Of a stretch of 64,000 nucleotides of DNA, positions 25,929 through 33,519 are shown piece by piece. How positions within the stretch are numbered: the first letter of the stretch is position 1; the number at the start of each line of letters is the position of its first letter. Source of the DNA: Bradyrhizobium sp. 138 (GTDB taxonomy: Bacteria > Pseudomonadota > Alphaproteobacteria > Rhizobiales > Xanthobacteraceae); NCBI RefSeq assembly GCF_023074075.1, contig NZ_JADPKT010000022.1, forward strand, positions 248,001-312,000, in the 5' to 3' direction. A program made the position numbers and the translations under genes. Below the pieces are notes generated by a model. It had not been told where the DNA came from, ran no database searches, and saw nothing but the letters and a program-made list of their open reading frames with translations.

Positions 25929-26687
25929 CTACAGCATCTGGCCGCCCGAGATATCGAAGCAGGTGCCGTTGGCCCAGCCCATGTCGTCGGAGAGAATTGC
26001 GGCGACCGCACCGCCGATATCGTCCGGCAGGCCGACACGACCGAGTGCGATACCCTGTGCGACGAAGGCGTGGACGGCCTCGTTATCGCGCACAGCGCCG
26101 CCTGCAAAATCGGTCGCGATCGCGCCAGGCGCGATGGCGTTCACCCGAATCCTGCGCTCGCCCAGTTCGACGGCCATGAAGCGCGTCAGCACCTCGGTCG
26201 CCGCCTTCATTGCCGCGTAAACGCTGTAGCCAGGCAGAGTGAAGCGTACGAAACCGGAAGAGACATTGAGGATACGGCCGCCGTCCTTGATCAGCGGCAG
26301 AAGCCTTTGGGTGAGGAAGACCGGGCCGCGCAGATGTGTCGCCACCAGGGCGTCGAACTGCGCTTCCGTCGTCTCCGCGAAATTGGCGCGCACGCCTATC
26401 CCGGCATTGTTGACGAGATAATCGAACTGCTGGCGGCTGAAGGTGTCGCGCAGCGTCGCAGCCACGGCTTCTGTAAAGCGCGGAAAGCCCGACGTGTCGG
26501 TGACGTCGAGCGGGATCATCGCGGCCTTGCCGCCCTTCGCTTCGATTTCATGCTTCAACGCATCGGCTTCGGCAGCGCCGGTACGGTAGGTACCGATGAT
26601 GCCGGCCCTACTGCCGGCGAGGTGAAGCGCCATGGCGCGGCCTAGACCGCGGCTGGCGCCGCTGATGAGTGCGATTCTGTCAGTCAT
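25929..26687 (-). CDS. SDR-family oxidoreductase
   Basis: A 252-residue classical short-chain dehydrogenase. SGASRGLG at residues 9-16 binds NAD(P), NNAG lies at 93-96, and the catalytic residues are S144, Y157 and K161 (YAAMK). PGAIATDFAGG and the C-terminal GWANGTCFDISGGQML complete the family pattern. The start at 26687 fits the fold; an extension of 31 codons upstream is Cys/Arg-rich and unlikely. It is divergent from the AraC regulator at 26861, a common regulator-target arrangement. Substrate unknown. Confidence 0.87.
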   Translation of the reverse strand: MTDRIALISGASRGLGRAMALHLAGSRAGIIGTYRTGAAEADALKHEIEAKGGKAAMIPLDVTDTSGFPRFTEAVAATLRDTFSRQQFDYLVNNAGIGVRANFAETTEAQFDALVATHLRGPVFLTQRLLPLIKDGGRILNVSSGFVRFTLPGYSVYAAMKAATEVLTRFMAVELGERRIRVNAIAPGAIATDFAGGAVRDNEAVHAFVAQGIALGRVGLPDDIGGAVAAILSDDMGWANGTCFDISGGQML

Positions 26688-26860
26688 GTTCTGCCTTTGG
26701 GAGCGATGATGTGGCGAGAGGCAAGTCGCTCGCGATGAGCACCGCCTGCATCTGCAAGGTAGCGTCGCCCCGTCCCCCAAACCCGCCTGATCGGATCAAC
26801 ATCTTGCCCGATTGTCTCAACCGGCTTGTCCCATGCCACGAGACCTGACATGGTCAGTGC

Positions 26861-27760
26861 ATGACCGGGTTCTTCGAACCACATCTCGACATCGCCTTGC
26901 GCCACGCAACGCCCGATACGGCGCACACGCCGATCCCGCGTGTCGAGCTAAGTGTCGGACATCACGCGACCGGTGAGACGCCGTGCCTCTACCGGTCGAT
27001 GGTCTGCTTCATTCTTCAGGGCTCCAAACGGGTCGCCATCAACGACAGCGTGCTGAGCTACGACAGCTCGCAATATCTGATCAGTGCCCTCGATCTGCCG
27101 CTGATGGGCCAAGTGCTCGATGCCGACCGACATCACCCCTATGTCGCCGTCTCGCTGACGCTCGATCCCGCCTTGCTGGCAGAACTGGCGGCTACCATGC
27201 CGGTTGTGCGGGAGAGTGACGGCAAGGGGATCGGCCTGTCGATCAATCCGATGACGGTCCAGCTTCGCGATGCGCTGCTTCGGCTGCTTTTGCTGCTGGA
27301 CACACCGGCGGACATTCCAGTCCTCGCGCCCATGGTCGAGCGGGAATTGCTTTATCGTCTCCTGCAGGGCCCGCAGGGACGCCTTCTGCGCCAGATTGCG
27401 CAGCCGGAGGGGCCGCTGGTGCGCATCCGGCGCGCCATCGCGTGGATCAGGGACAATCACGACCAGCAATTGCGGATTGATGCCCTGTGCGAGGCGAGCG
27501 GCATGAGCCGGGCGAGCCTGCATCGGCACTTCTCGGCGATCACCGGCCTCAGCCCGCTCCAGTACCAGAAGCAGCTTCGCCTGCAGGAGGCACGCCGGCT
27601 GCTCCTGGGGGGCGAGCACAGCGCATCGGACGTCGCCTTCGCGGTCGGCTACGAGAGCGCATCCCAGTTTAGCCGCGAATATCTCCGCCAATTCGGCGCG
27701 CCGCCCGCCCGAGACATTCGCCAGATGCGGCAACAGATCGATGCCGCTTTGGTCGACTGA
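26861..27760 (+). CDS. AraC-family transcriptional regulator
   Basis: A 299-residue regulator with the N-terminal AraC_N-type ligand domain (VCFILQGSKRVAINDSVLSY, SALDLPLMGQV near residues 45-90) and the double HTH at the C-terminus: LRIDALCEASGMSRASLHRH with FSAITGLSPLQYQKQLRLQE, then SDVAFAVGYESASQFSREYL. It probably controls the divergent SDR gene, 173 bases away. The pair sits between a decayed and an intact copy of SMR-gene sequence, which suggests it arrived as a unit. Confidence 0.88.
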   Translation: MTGFFEPHLDIALRHATPDTAHTPIPRVELSVGHHATGETPCLYRSMVCFILQGSKRVAINDSVLSYDSSQYLISALDLPLMGQVLDADRHHPYVAVSLTLDPALLAELAATMPVVRESDGKGIGLSINPMTVQLRDALLRLLLLLDTPADIPVLAPMVERELLYRLLQGPQGRLLRQIAQPEGPLVRIRRAIAWIRDNHDQQLRIDALCEASGMSRASLHRHFSAITGLSPLQYQKQLRLQEARRLLLGGEHSASDVAFAVGYESASQFSREYLRQFGAPPARDIRQMRQQIDAALVD

Positions 27761-27770
27761 TCGGCCTGTC

Positions 27771-27878
27771 CGCTAAAGCATGATCCGGAAAAGTGCGCAG
27801 CGGTTTTCTGAAAAGATCATGCTCAAACAACAACCTAAAGCGCGATGGCGCTTCATCCTGATCGCATCGCGCTTTAGG
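27771..27878. repeat. Dispersed repeat (GCATGATCCGG / CTAAAGCGCGAT type)
   Basis: Two nested palindromes. GCATGATC at 27778-27785 pairs with GATCATGC at 27815-27822, and CCTAAAGCGCGAT at 27834-27846 pairs perfectly with 27866-27878. A related element lies at 50711-50812. I recognise this type as frequent in Bradyrhizobium genomes. It touches the 3' end of the SMR gene and contains its stop codon. Confidence 0.82.
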
Positions 27879-28197
27879 CCAGCTTCAGCGCAACGATTCC
27901 CATCAACACGAGCGCGATGCCCGCAAGCTTCATCGCGCTCAAGGTCTCGCCGAACAGCACGACGCCCATGATGAAAGTGCCTGCAGCCCCAATGCCGGTC
28001 CACACCGAATAGGCGACGCCGACCTCGAGCACCTTCAACGCGCGCCCGAGCAGGAAGACGAAGGCTGCGAGCAGCACCAACGAGGCGATGCTCCAGCCGA
28101 CGCGCGTGTAACCTTCCGCGTATTTCATCGAGATCGCCCAGCCGACATCAAGCGCGCCGGCGATCAAGAGCATCAGCCAAGCCATGGACGACGACAT
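27874..28197 (-). CDS. Small multidrug resistance (SMR) family transporter
   Basis: A 107-residue, four-helix inner-membrane exporter of the SugE/Gdx-EmrE family. Recognisable are AWLMLLIAGALDVGWAISMKY (helix 1), EGYTRVGWSIASL, GVAYSVWTGIGAAGTF (helix 3) and FGETLSAMKLAGIALVLMGI (helix 4). The membrane carboxylate of helix 1, normally Glu (Glu14 in EmrE), is Asp here (codon GAT). That should shift pKa and coupling but may keep transport. The ATG at 28197 lies 10 bases after the GST stop, so the two genes are probably one operon; Met5 is an alternative start. The stop codon lies inside a dispersed repeat. Confidence 0.88.
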   Translation of the reverse strand: MSSSMAWLMLLIAGALDVGWAISMKYAEGYTRVGWSIASLVLLAAFVFLLGRALKVLEVGVAYSVWTGIGAAGTFIMGVVLFGETLSAMKLAGIALVLMGIVALKLA

Positions 28198-28207
28198 CGG
28201 AATGCGC

Positions 28208-28885
28208 TCAGGCCGCGAGCTTGAGCAGATGCGCGTCGTGACGGACGAGGAAGGCGCGCAATAGTTGCGGATAGTCCGCGCCGACCGCGCTGCGCACGCT
28301 CGGACGTTTCGCAAGCTCGGCGCGCCACGCCCGCACCTTCGGCACATCGCGGAAGATGCCATGCTCGGTCAGTTCGTCGAACAGGTCGAAATAGCGGAAG
28401 ATCGGCGCGAACACGGCATCGACCAGCCTGAATTGCTCGCCGGAGAAGAATGGGCCTGCGCCGAGCGCGGCTTCGACACGCGCGAACTTCGACACCAGCG
28501 CCTGACGCTTGCTCTCGAAGGTCGCAGGATCTGTCGTGGTCTCCAGACCCCAGAGGTCGCCGAGGATGGCCGAACCGAACTCCATCCAGGCACGATGCTC
28601 CGCACGCTTCAGCGGGTCAGCCGGATGCAGCTTCGCGCCGCCTTGCGTTTCCTCGATGTACTCGCAGATCACGTTGCTCTCGAACAGCGCGACCTCGCCC
28701 TGGTCGGTCGTCACCACCAGCACCGGCACCTTGCCGAGCGGCGACAGTTTTAGAAACCAGTCGGGCTTGGCAGCGAGATCGATATCGATCCGCTCGAACG
28801 GGACGCCCTTCTCCTTGAGCGCGATCACGGCGCGCTGCACATAGGGACAAAGCTTGTGGCTGATCAGTTTGAGCGATGCGGTCAT
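28208..28885 (-). CDS. Glutathione S-transferase family protein
   Basis: A 225-residue cytoplasmic enzyme with an N-terminal thioredoxin-like domain (LKLISHKLCPYVQRAVIALK, with a Cys-Pro at the active-site position as in omega/DHAR classes). PLGKVPVLVV contains the cis-Pro, and FESNVICEYIEE is the glutathione-binding Glu/Ser segment. A helical C-terminal domain follows. Probably a thiol transferase or dehydroascorbate-reductase-like activity. ATG at 28885. The SMR exporter gene follows 10 bases downstream, suggesting a shared detoxification role. Confidence 0.9.
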   Translation of the reverse strand: MTASLKLISHKLCPYVQRAVIALKEKGVPFERIDIDLAAKPDWFLKLSPLGKVPVLVVTTDQGEVALFESNVICEYIEETQGGAKLHPADPLKRAEHRAWMEFGSAILGDLWGLETTTDPATFESKRQALVSKFARVEAALGAGPFFSGEQFRLVDAVFAPIFRYFDLFDELTEHGIFRDVPKVRAWRAELAKRPSVRSAVGADYPQLLRAFLVRHDAHLLKLAA

Positions 28886-29065
28886 GGTGGTGATCCCGGC
28901 GTTAAATGCAATTGCATCCAAAATAGATGCGCCTGCATATTCCTGTCAAGGTCCATGCAACTGCATTTATTGCAAGCCGCACGTCAGCAATCTAACGTGT
29001 ACATTTATACAATAACACGCTTAACTAGATTATTTGCCTTATGCAGCGCCATCGGAGGCAATCGC

Positions 29066-30091
29066 ATGGCCGACCGAGTTCAGTTTTCGTTTTCGGACAA
29101 TAGGATTTTCGAAGTGCACACGGTGCCTTTAGGCGCAGATGCAAACGAGTATGCAAAGACCATGTTGCCTAAGCTCAGGCCTCGCAACGGCGCGCCTTTG
29201 TCGTATTCGATCTTGCCTATGAGCCAACCGGAAGGAACCAAGCACGTGCCAGAAGCTACGCCCGCTTTGGGAATTTCACGGCAGCTTCAACACGCGACGA
29301 TACGCCTCGAATGCATGAAACCAAGCGGTGCAGTCTCCTCCGGCACGGGCTTTCATTTCCGTCTGCAGTTGAAAGGAGACACTTGGGTACCTGCCATTAT
29401 AACAAACAAGCACGTCGTGGCTGGAGCGTCGGAGTGTGCAATTCACCTTTCGCTGGCGGACGCGACCGGAGCGGCATTAGGCCTTCACGAGCGATATATT
29501 GTTAAACCTTTTCAATGGCTAGATCATCCTGACCCAACTGTCGATCTGGCGCTTATCCCAATACAGCCATTGTTGGCGCAATTAAGCCAAGTGGGAAAGA
29601 GACCTTTCTACATCGACCTTGTAGAATCTCTCATCCCTGAAGCTTCTGTTCTCGAAGGGCTTAGTCCCCTCGAGGAAATCTTGTTGGTTGGCTACCCCAA
29701 TGGCATTTGGGACACGGAGAACAATTTTCCGATCTTCCGGAGGGGCATCACGGCTACTCCTTGCAACAAAAAATATCTCGGTCGGACGGAATTTCTGGTC
29801 GATGCGGCTGTATTTCCAGGATCGAGCGGATCTCCAGTGTTCATTTACAACGAGGGGACCTATCTAAACGGGAATTCTGTGATTTTCGGAGGAAGGTTGC
29901 TACTTATCGGGGTCCTTTACGCCGTCCACCTCCATACGGCGCAGGGAGAAATCCGCACGGTCACAGTTCCCACTGACACAAAATCGATGTCGTTTTCTGC
30001 AATTCCAAACAACCTCGGCATTTGCCTACATGCGGCGAGAATCCTAGAGTTTCGAGAATTGTTACAGAGAGTCGTAGACTCTCAAGGCTAG
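29066..30091 (+). CDS. Trypsin-like serine protease domain protein
   Basis: A 341-residue protein with a chymotrypsin-fold protease domain. The catalytic triad is visible: His in IITNKHVVAG near residue 119, Asp in PTVDLALIP near 163, and Ser in VFPGSSGSPVF near 255. There is no signal peptide and no PDZ domain, unlike DegP/HtrA, so it probably acts in the cytoplasm. GGAGG lies 7 bases before the ATG at 29066; a longer frame from 28856 has no coding signs. Codon usage and base composition are clearly less GC-rich than the flanks, which suggests acquisition. It ends exactly where an anmK remnant begins. Stand-alone proteases of this kind occur near defence or stress loci, but no partner is seen. 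Confidence 0.82.
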   Translation: MADRVQFSFSDNRIFEVHTVPLGADANEYAKTMLPKLRPRNGAPLSYSILPMSQPEGTKHVPEATPALGISRQLQHATIRLECMKPSGAVSSGTGFHFRLQLKGDTWVPAIITNKHVVAGASECAIHLSLADATGAALGLHERYIVKPFQWLDHPDPTVDLALIPIQPLLAQLSQVGKRPFYIDLVESLIPEASVLEGLSPLEEILLVGYPNGIWDTENNFPIFRRGITATPCNKKYLGRTEFLVDAAVFPGSSGSPVFIYNEGTYLNGNSVIFGGRLLLIGVLYAVHLHTAQGEIRTVTVPTDTKSMSFSAIPNNLGICLHAARILEFRELLQRVVDSQG

Positions 30092-30195
30092 TCACGGCCG
30101 TGCGATCACCCCGCCGGTCATCGGCATCGGCACGCCCCTAATGGTCATCGGCCGGAGCGACCTCCCCGACCTTAAGCGTCGCAAAGTCGTAGCGG
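30092..30195 (-). pseudogene. Internally deleted remnant of anmK
   Basis: Bases 30092-30136 match the 3' end of intact anmK (30942-30986) with one mismatch in 45. After 10 unmatched bases, 30147-30195 match an internal anmK segment (31254-31302) in 39 of 49 positions. Order and strand are the same as in anmK, but the 267 bases between the segments are lost. It is a decayed partial copy that begins directly after the protease stop codon. Confidence 0.82.
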
Positions 30196-30840
30196 TATTA
30201 TGGTAAGGCACTTTTGCCACTGCTGGCAACAGCTGAAGCGTCGGGCAAAACACCCGAAACGCGTCAATCCCCGCATGCAAAAATATTCCACTTTCCCGAA
30301 TTTCGGATTTATGGCATACACACGCCATCCCGGCCCCTGCCAGAGGGGCGCTTCGCGATCGTCACGAGATGCGGGCCGGGGTGCGGTGGACGCGGTAGCG
30401 CCGGCGCGATTTGCGTGAGGACAGGGCGGGCAACCGTGAGTCCCGGCGCGACGCGCATACGACACGGCGCGGTCACAGCGGTCTCGTTGATGCCTGGGGG
30501 CGAGCACACGCAAGCCTCCAGGCATTTCGGCGGGATCGTCCGCGGACGGAAAAGTCGTGTGGTCCTGACGCCCGGGGTTCTGGCGTCAAGTCTCAGCGGT
30601 GATGCAGCGGCCAACCGGTGCGCGCATCGATCATCCGCAAGGCGACGGGGGCAATAGTGCAACGCTCCCCGAGGAGAGCACGAAGGACACCGTTAAAACC
30701 ATCCGCGCAGGGAAGGCCGGGCGACCGGCACACCTGTGGTCCACCCCGTGTGCGTTCTTATCGCCCACGGACCTGCGGGTGCCGCCGGCGCCCGGCCTTC
30801 CCTGCGCCCTCTGGTCCGATTGAGGGCGCCGAACGACAGC
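30196..30840. repeat. Long dispersed intergenic repeat, no gene
   Basis: Apart from the remnant before it, this stretch up to anmK has no credible gene; the open frames are Arg/Pro-rich and run in several directions. I recognise several segments (CGTGTGGTCCTGACGC, then GCGTCAAGTCT; AGAGCACGAAGGA followed by CGTTAAAACCATCCGCGCAG) as parts of a long multi-copy intergenic sequence found in Bradyrhizobium and Rhodopseudomonas and often mis-called as hypothetical proteins. Its right part contains a very strong hairpin (30706-30806). Bases 30841-30941 carry no identifiable feature. Confidence 0.65.
30706..30806. repeat. Strong hairpin at the end of the long repeat
   Basis: A perfect 18-bp inverted pair (30706-30723, CGCAGGGAAGGCCGGGCG; 30789-30806) encloses 65 bases that contain further short pairings. 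No T run follows, so it is not a simple terminator. Confidence 0.8.
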
Positions 30841-30941
30841 AAGGCTCGGGCGAAACCTGCCGCGAGACTGCAACGGCATGTCTGCAATCTGGAAAGCCAA
30901 TTGAAAGAGCGATGCAGTTGCCCCAATCCGGGAAGCCGCCC

Positions 30942-32045
30942 TCACGGCCGCGCGATCACCCCGCCGGTCATCGGCATCGGCACGCCAGTGGTGGCCGGAT
31001 AAGACAGCGGCAAGCCCTTCAAGCCGCGGGCGGCGAGGAAGCCGAAGGCCTGGGCCTCGATGGCGTCAGAGGCCCAGCCCAGCGTCTCGGCCGCCTCGAC
31101 GGTGGCCGAGCCCACCCGCTCCCGCAGCATGCGCAGCATGGTGAGGTTGCGAGCGCCGCCGCCGCAGACGATCCAGCTCCACGGCCGCCGTGGCAACAAC
31201 GGGATGATGCGTGCGATCGCCGCCGCGGTGAAGGCGGTGAGGGTCGCCGCGCCATCGGCCGGCGCGACGTCGCCGAGTCTCAGCGCCGCGAAGTCGTTGC
31301 GGTCCAGCGATTTCGGCGGCGGCAGCGCAAAGAACGGCAACCCCAGCGCGCGAGCGATCCAGGCCTCGTCGCCCTTCCCGAGAGCTGCGAACTTTCCTTC
31401 CGCATCGAACGCCTGGTTCATGGTGCGGTACATGAAATCGTCCAGCAGCGCGTTGCCGGGCCCGGTATCGCAGGCGATCAGCGTGTCGTTGCCGTCGATA
31501 TAAGTGATGTTGGAAACGCCGCCGATATTGACCACGACGATCGGCCCTTCGCGGTCCAGGGAATGGGCGAGCGCGCGGTGGTAGACCGGCACGAGAGGTG
31601 CCCCCTGCCCGCCGGCCTCGACATCGGCGGCGCGGAAATCAAACATCACCGGAATGTGGATTGCCCTGGCCAGCGCCGGCGCGTCGCCGATCTGCACCGT
31701 CAGCCGCTTCTCGGGGCGGTGCAGCACGGTCTGGCCGTGGAAGCCGACGATGTCGATATCCTCCGGCTTCATCCGGTTCTGGGTGAGGAAGGCGGCCACT
31801 GCCTCGGCATGTGCCTGTGTCACGGCGCGCTCGGCATCCGCCAGCACTCCCGGGCGGGCATCGCGTTGCGGCAGGTGCACCGCCTCGGCGAGCGCCTGGC
31901 GCAGCAGATTGCGCTCCGCCGGGTGATAGGGTCGATAACCGGATGGCCCGAAAGCCTTCACCTGCTTTCCGTCGGTCTCGATCAGCGCGACATCCACCCC
32001 GTCCAGCGAGGTGCCGCTCATCAAGCCGAGTGCCGTCAACATCAT
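30942..32045 (-). CDS. anmK: Anhydro-N-acetylmuramic acid kinase
   Basis: A 367-residue sugar kinase that converts 1,6-anhydro-MurNAc plus ATP to MurNAc-6-phosphate in cell-wall recycling. MSGTSLDGVDVALIETDG at the N-terminus is the ATP/sugar-binding signature. VGFHGQTVLHRP, TVQIGDAPALA, FDFRAADVEAGGQGAPLVP, VVNIGGVSNITYI and CDTGPGNALLDDFM are family hallmarks. The ending ATTGVPMPMTGGVIARP is also the segment repeated at 30092. Divergent from tyrS. The C-terminal end is intact here, while a decayed copy lies 850 bases away. Confidence 0.95.
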   Translation of the reverse strand: MMLTALGLMSGTSLDGVDVALIETDGKQVKAFGPSGYRPYHPAERNLLRQALAEAVHLPQRDARPGVLADAERAVTQAHAEAVAAFLTQNRMKPEDIDIVGFHGQTVLHRPEKRLTVQIGDAPALARAIHIPVMFDFRAADVEAGGQGAPLVPVYHRALAHSLDREGPIVVVNIGGVSNITYIDGNDTLIACDTGPGNALLDDFMYRTMNQAFDAEGKFAALGKGDEAWIARALGLPFFALPPPKSLDRNDFAALRLGDVAPADGAATLTAFTAAAIARIIPLLPRRPWSWIVCGGGARNLTMLRMLRERVGSATVEAAETLGWASDAIEAQAFGFLAARGLKGLPLSYPATTGVPMPMTGGVIARP

Positions 32046-32084
32046 GGATCAGCGTCCTCAAACACCCTCTCCAGCATGCCGATC

Positions 32085-32111
32085 TTGTGCCAGAGGGACA
32101 CATCTTATAAT
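32085..32111 (+). promoter_or_regulatory. Putative tyrS promoter
   Basis: A perfect TATAAT at 32106-32111 is preceded by TTGTGC at 32085-32090 (spacing 15; 16 if CTTGTG is taken). It lies in the 164-base gap between divergent anmK and tyrS, about 100 bases before the tyrS ATG. Confidence 0.5.
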
Positions 32112-32209
32112 GCCACAGCGCCAAGTGGCGGGCGGCCGTCGGGTTCCCACACAAGACCCTTAAATTGCCCCCAAAACAGTAAACCAAGAATTGTCAGGCG
32201 CGCCGACAG

Positions 32210-33463
32210 ATGACTGCATTTAAATCGGATTTCCTCAATATCCTGCAGGAACGTGGTTTCATCCACCAGTGCTCCGATTTCGAGGGGCTGGATGCGCTCG
32301 CCGCCAAGGGCGAAGCGACCGCCTATGTCGGCTACGATTGCACCGCCCGCTCGCTGCACATCGGCAACTATCTGACCATGATGATGCTGCACTGGCTGCA
32401 GCAGTCCGGCAACAAGCCGATCACGCTGATGGGCGGCGGCACCACCATGGTCGGCGACCCCTCCGGCAAGGACGAGACCCGCGCGATCCGCACCGTCGCC
32501 GAGATCGAGGCCAACAAGGAATCGATCCGGGGCGTGTTCGCCAAGGTGCTGCGCTATGGCGAGGGTAAGAGCGACGCCATCATGCTCGACAACGCCGAAT
32601 GGCTGACCAAGCTCAACTGGATCGAGATGCTGCGCGACGTCGGCCGGCATTTCTCGGTCAACCGCATGCTGACCATGGACTCCGTGCGGCTGCGCCTCGA
32701 GCGCGAGCACGAGATGAGCTTCATCGAGTTCAACTACATGGTCTGCCAGGCCTACGACTTCGTCGAGCTCGCCAAGCGCACCGGCTGCAAATTGCAGATG
32801 GGCGGCTCGGACCAGTGGGGCAACATCATCATGGGCGTCGATCTCGGCCGCCGCATGGGCACGCACCAGCTGTTCGCGCTGACGACGCCGCTCCTGACCA
32901 CCGCGTCGGGCGCCAAGATGGGCAAGACCGCGCAGGGCGCGGTGTGGCTCAACGCCGACCAGTTCAGCCCTTATGATTTCTGGCAGTACTGGCGCAACAC
33001 CGAGGATGCCGACGTCGGCAAGTTCCTAAAACTGTTCACGACGCTGCCGATGGCCGAGATCAAGAAGCTCGAGGCACTCGGCGGCTCGGAGATCAACGAG
33101 GCCAAGAAGGTGCTCGCCACCGAAGCAACCGCGCTGCTGCACGGCCGCGATGCCGCGAACGAAGCCGCGGAGACCGCGCGCCGCACCTTCGAGGAAGGCG
33201 CGCTCGCCGAAAGCCTGCCGACGGTGGAAATTCCGCGCGGCGAACTGGACGGCGGCCTCGGCGTGCTCACCGCCTTCGTCAAGGCGGGCCTCGTTGCCTC
33301 CAACGGCGAGGCGCGGCGGCAGATCAAGGGCGGCGGCCTGCGCGTCAACGACGAGCCTGTTACGGACGAGAAGATGGCGCTGTCCGCGGCCAATCTGACG
33401 CCGGAAGGCGTGATCAAGCTGTCCTTCGGCAAGAAGAAGCACATCCTGATCAAGCCTGCATAG
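32210..33463 (+). CDS. tyrS: Tyrosyl-tRNA synthetase
   Basis: A 417-residue class I synthetase that charges tRNA-Tyr. The HIGH-type motif is SLHIGNY near residue 46; Tyr-binding residues lie in [10 protein letters not shown] and [13 protein letters not shown]. The KMSKS-type loop reads [15 protein letters not shown] near residue 235. The C-terminal S4-like RNA-binding domain begins near residue 350 ([20 protein letters not shown]). The start has no strong ribosome site, but this ATG gives the standard length. Confidence 0.96.
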   Translation: MTAFKSDFLNILQERGFIHQCSDFEGLDALAAKGEATAYVGYDCTARSLHIGNYLTMMMLHWLQQSGNKPITLMGGGTTMVGDPSGKDETRAIRTVAEIEANKESIRGVFAKVLRYGEGKSDAIMLDNAEWLTKLNWIEMLRDVGRHFSVNRMLTMDSVRLRLEREHEMSFIEFNYMVCQAYDFVELAKRTGCKLQMGGSDQWGNIIMGVDLGRRMGTHQLFALTTPLLTTASGAKMGKTAQGAVWLNADQFSPYDFWQYWRNTEDADVGKFLKLFTTLPMAEIKKLEALGGSEINEAKKVLATEATALLHGRDAANEAAETARRTFEEGALAESLPTVEIPRGELDGGLGVLTAFVKAGLVASNGEARRQIKGGGLRVNDEPVTDEKMALSAANLTPEGVIKLSFGKKKHILIKPA

Positions 33464-33485
33464 GCGTATGAGCTTTTCGCTGCTT

Positions 33486-33515
33486 GTCAGGGTGCGCGGA
33501 TGCGCGCTCCCTGAC
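33486..33515 (+). promoter_or_regulatory. Hairpin directly before the MFS transporter start
   Basis: GTCAGGG (33486-33492) pairs with CCCTGAC (33509-33515), and inside it GCGCG (33494-33498) pairs with CGCGC (33503-33507), with a four-base loop. It ends five bases before the ATG at 33520 and covers the place where a ribosome-binding site would be. No T run follows, so a terminator of tyrS is less likely. Confidence 0.5.
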
Positions 33516-33519
33516 GGCA

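Noticed and set aside
30300-30840. CRISPR-like or IS remnant in the repetitive stretch
   Set aside because: No regularly spaced direct repeats, no transposase fragment and no target-site duplication seen; it fits a dispersed intergenic repeat better.
30618-32213. A 531-codon frame on the plus strand across anmK
   Set aside because: It crosses the long repeat and is antisense to anmK; no motifs and improbable composition.
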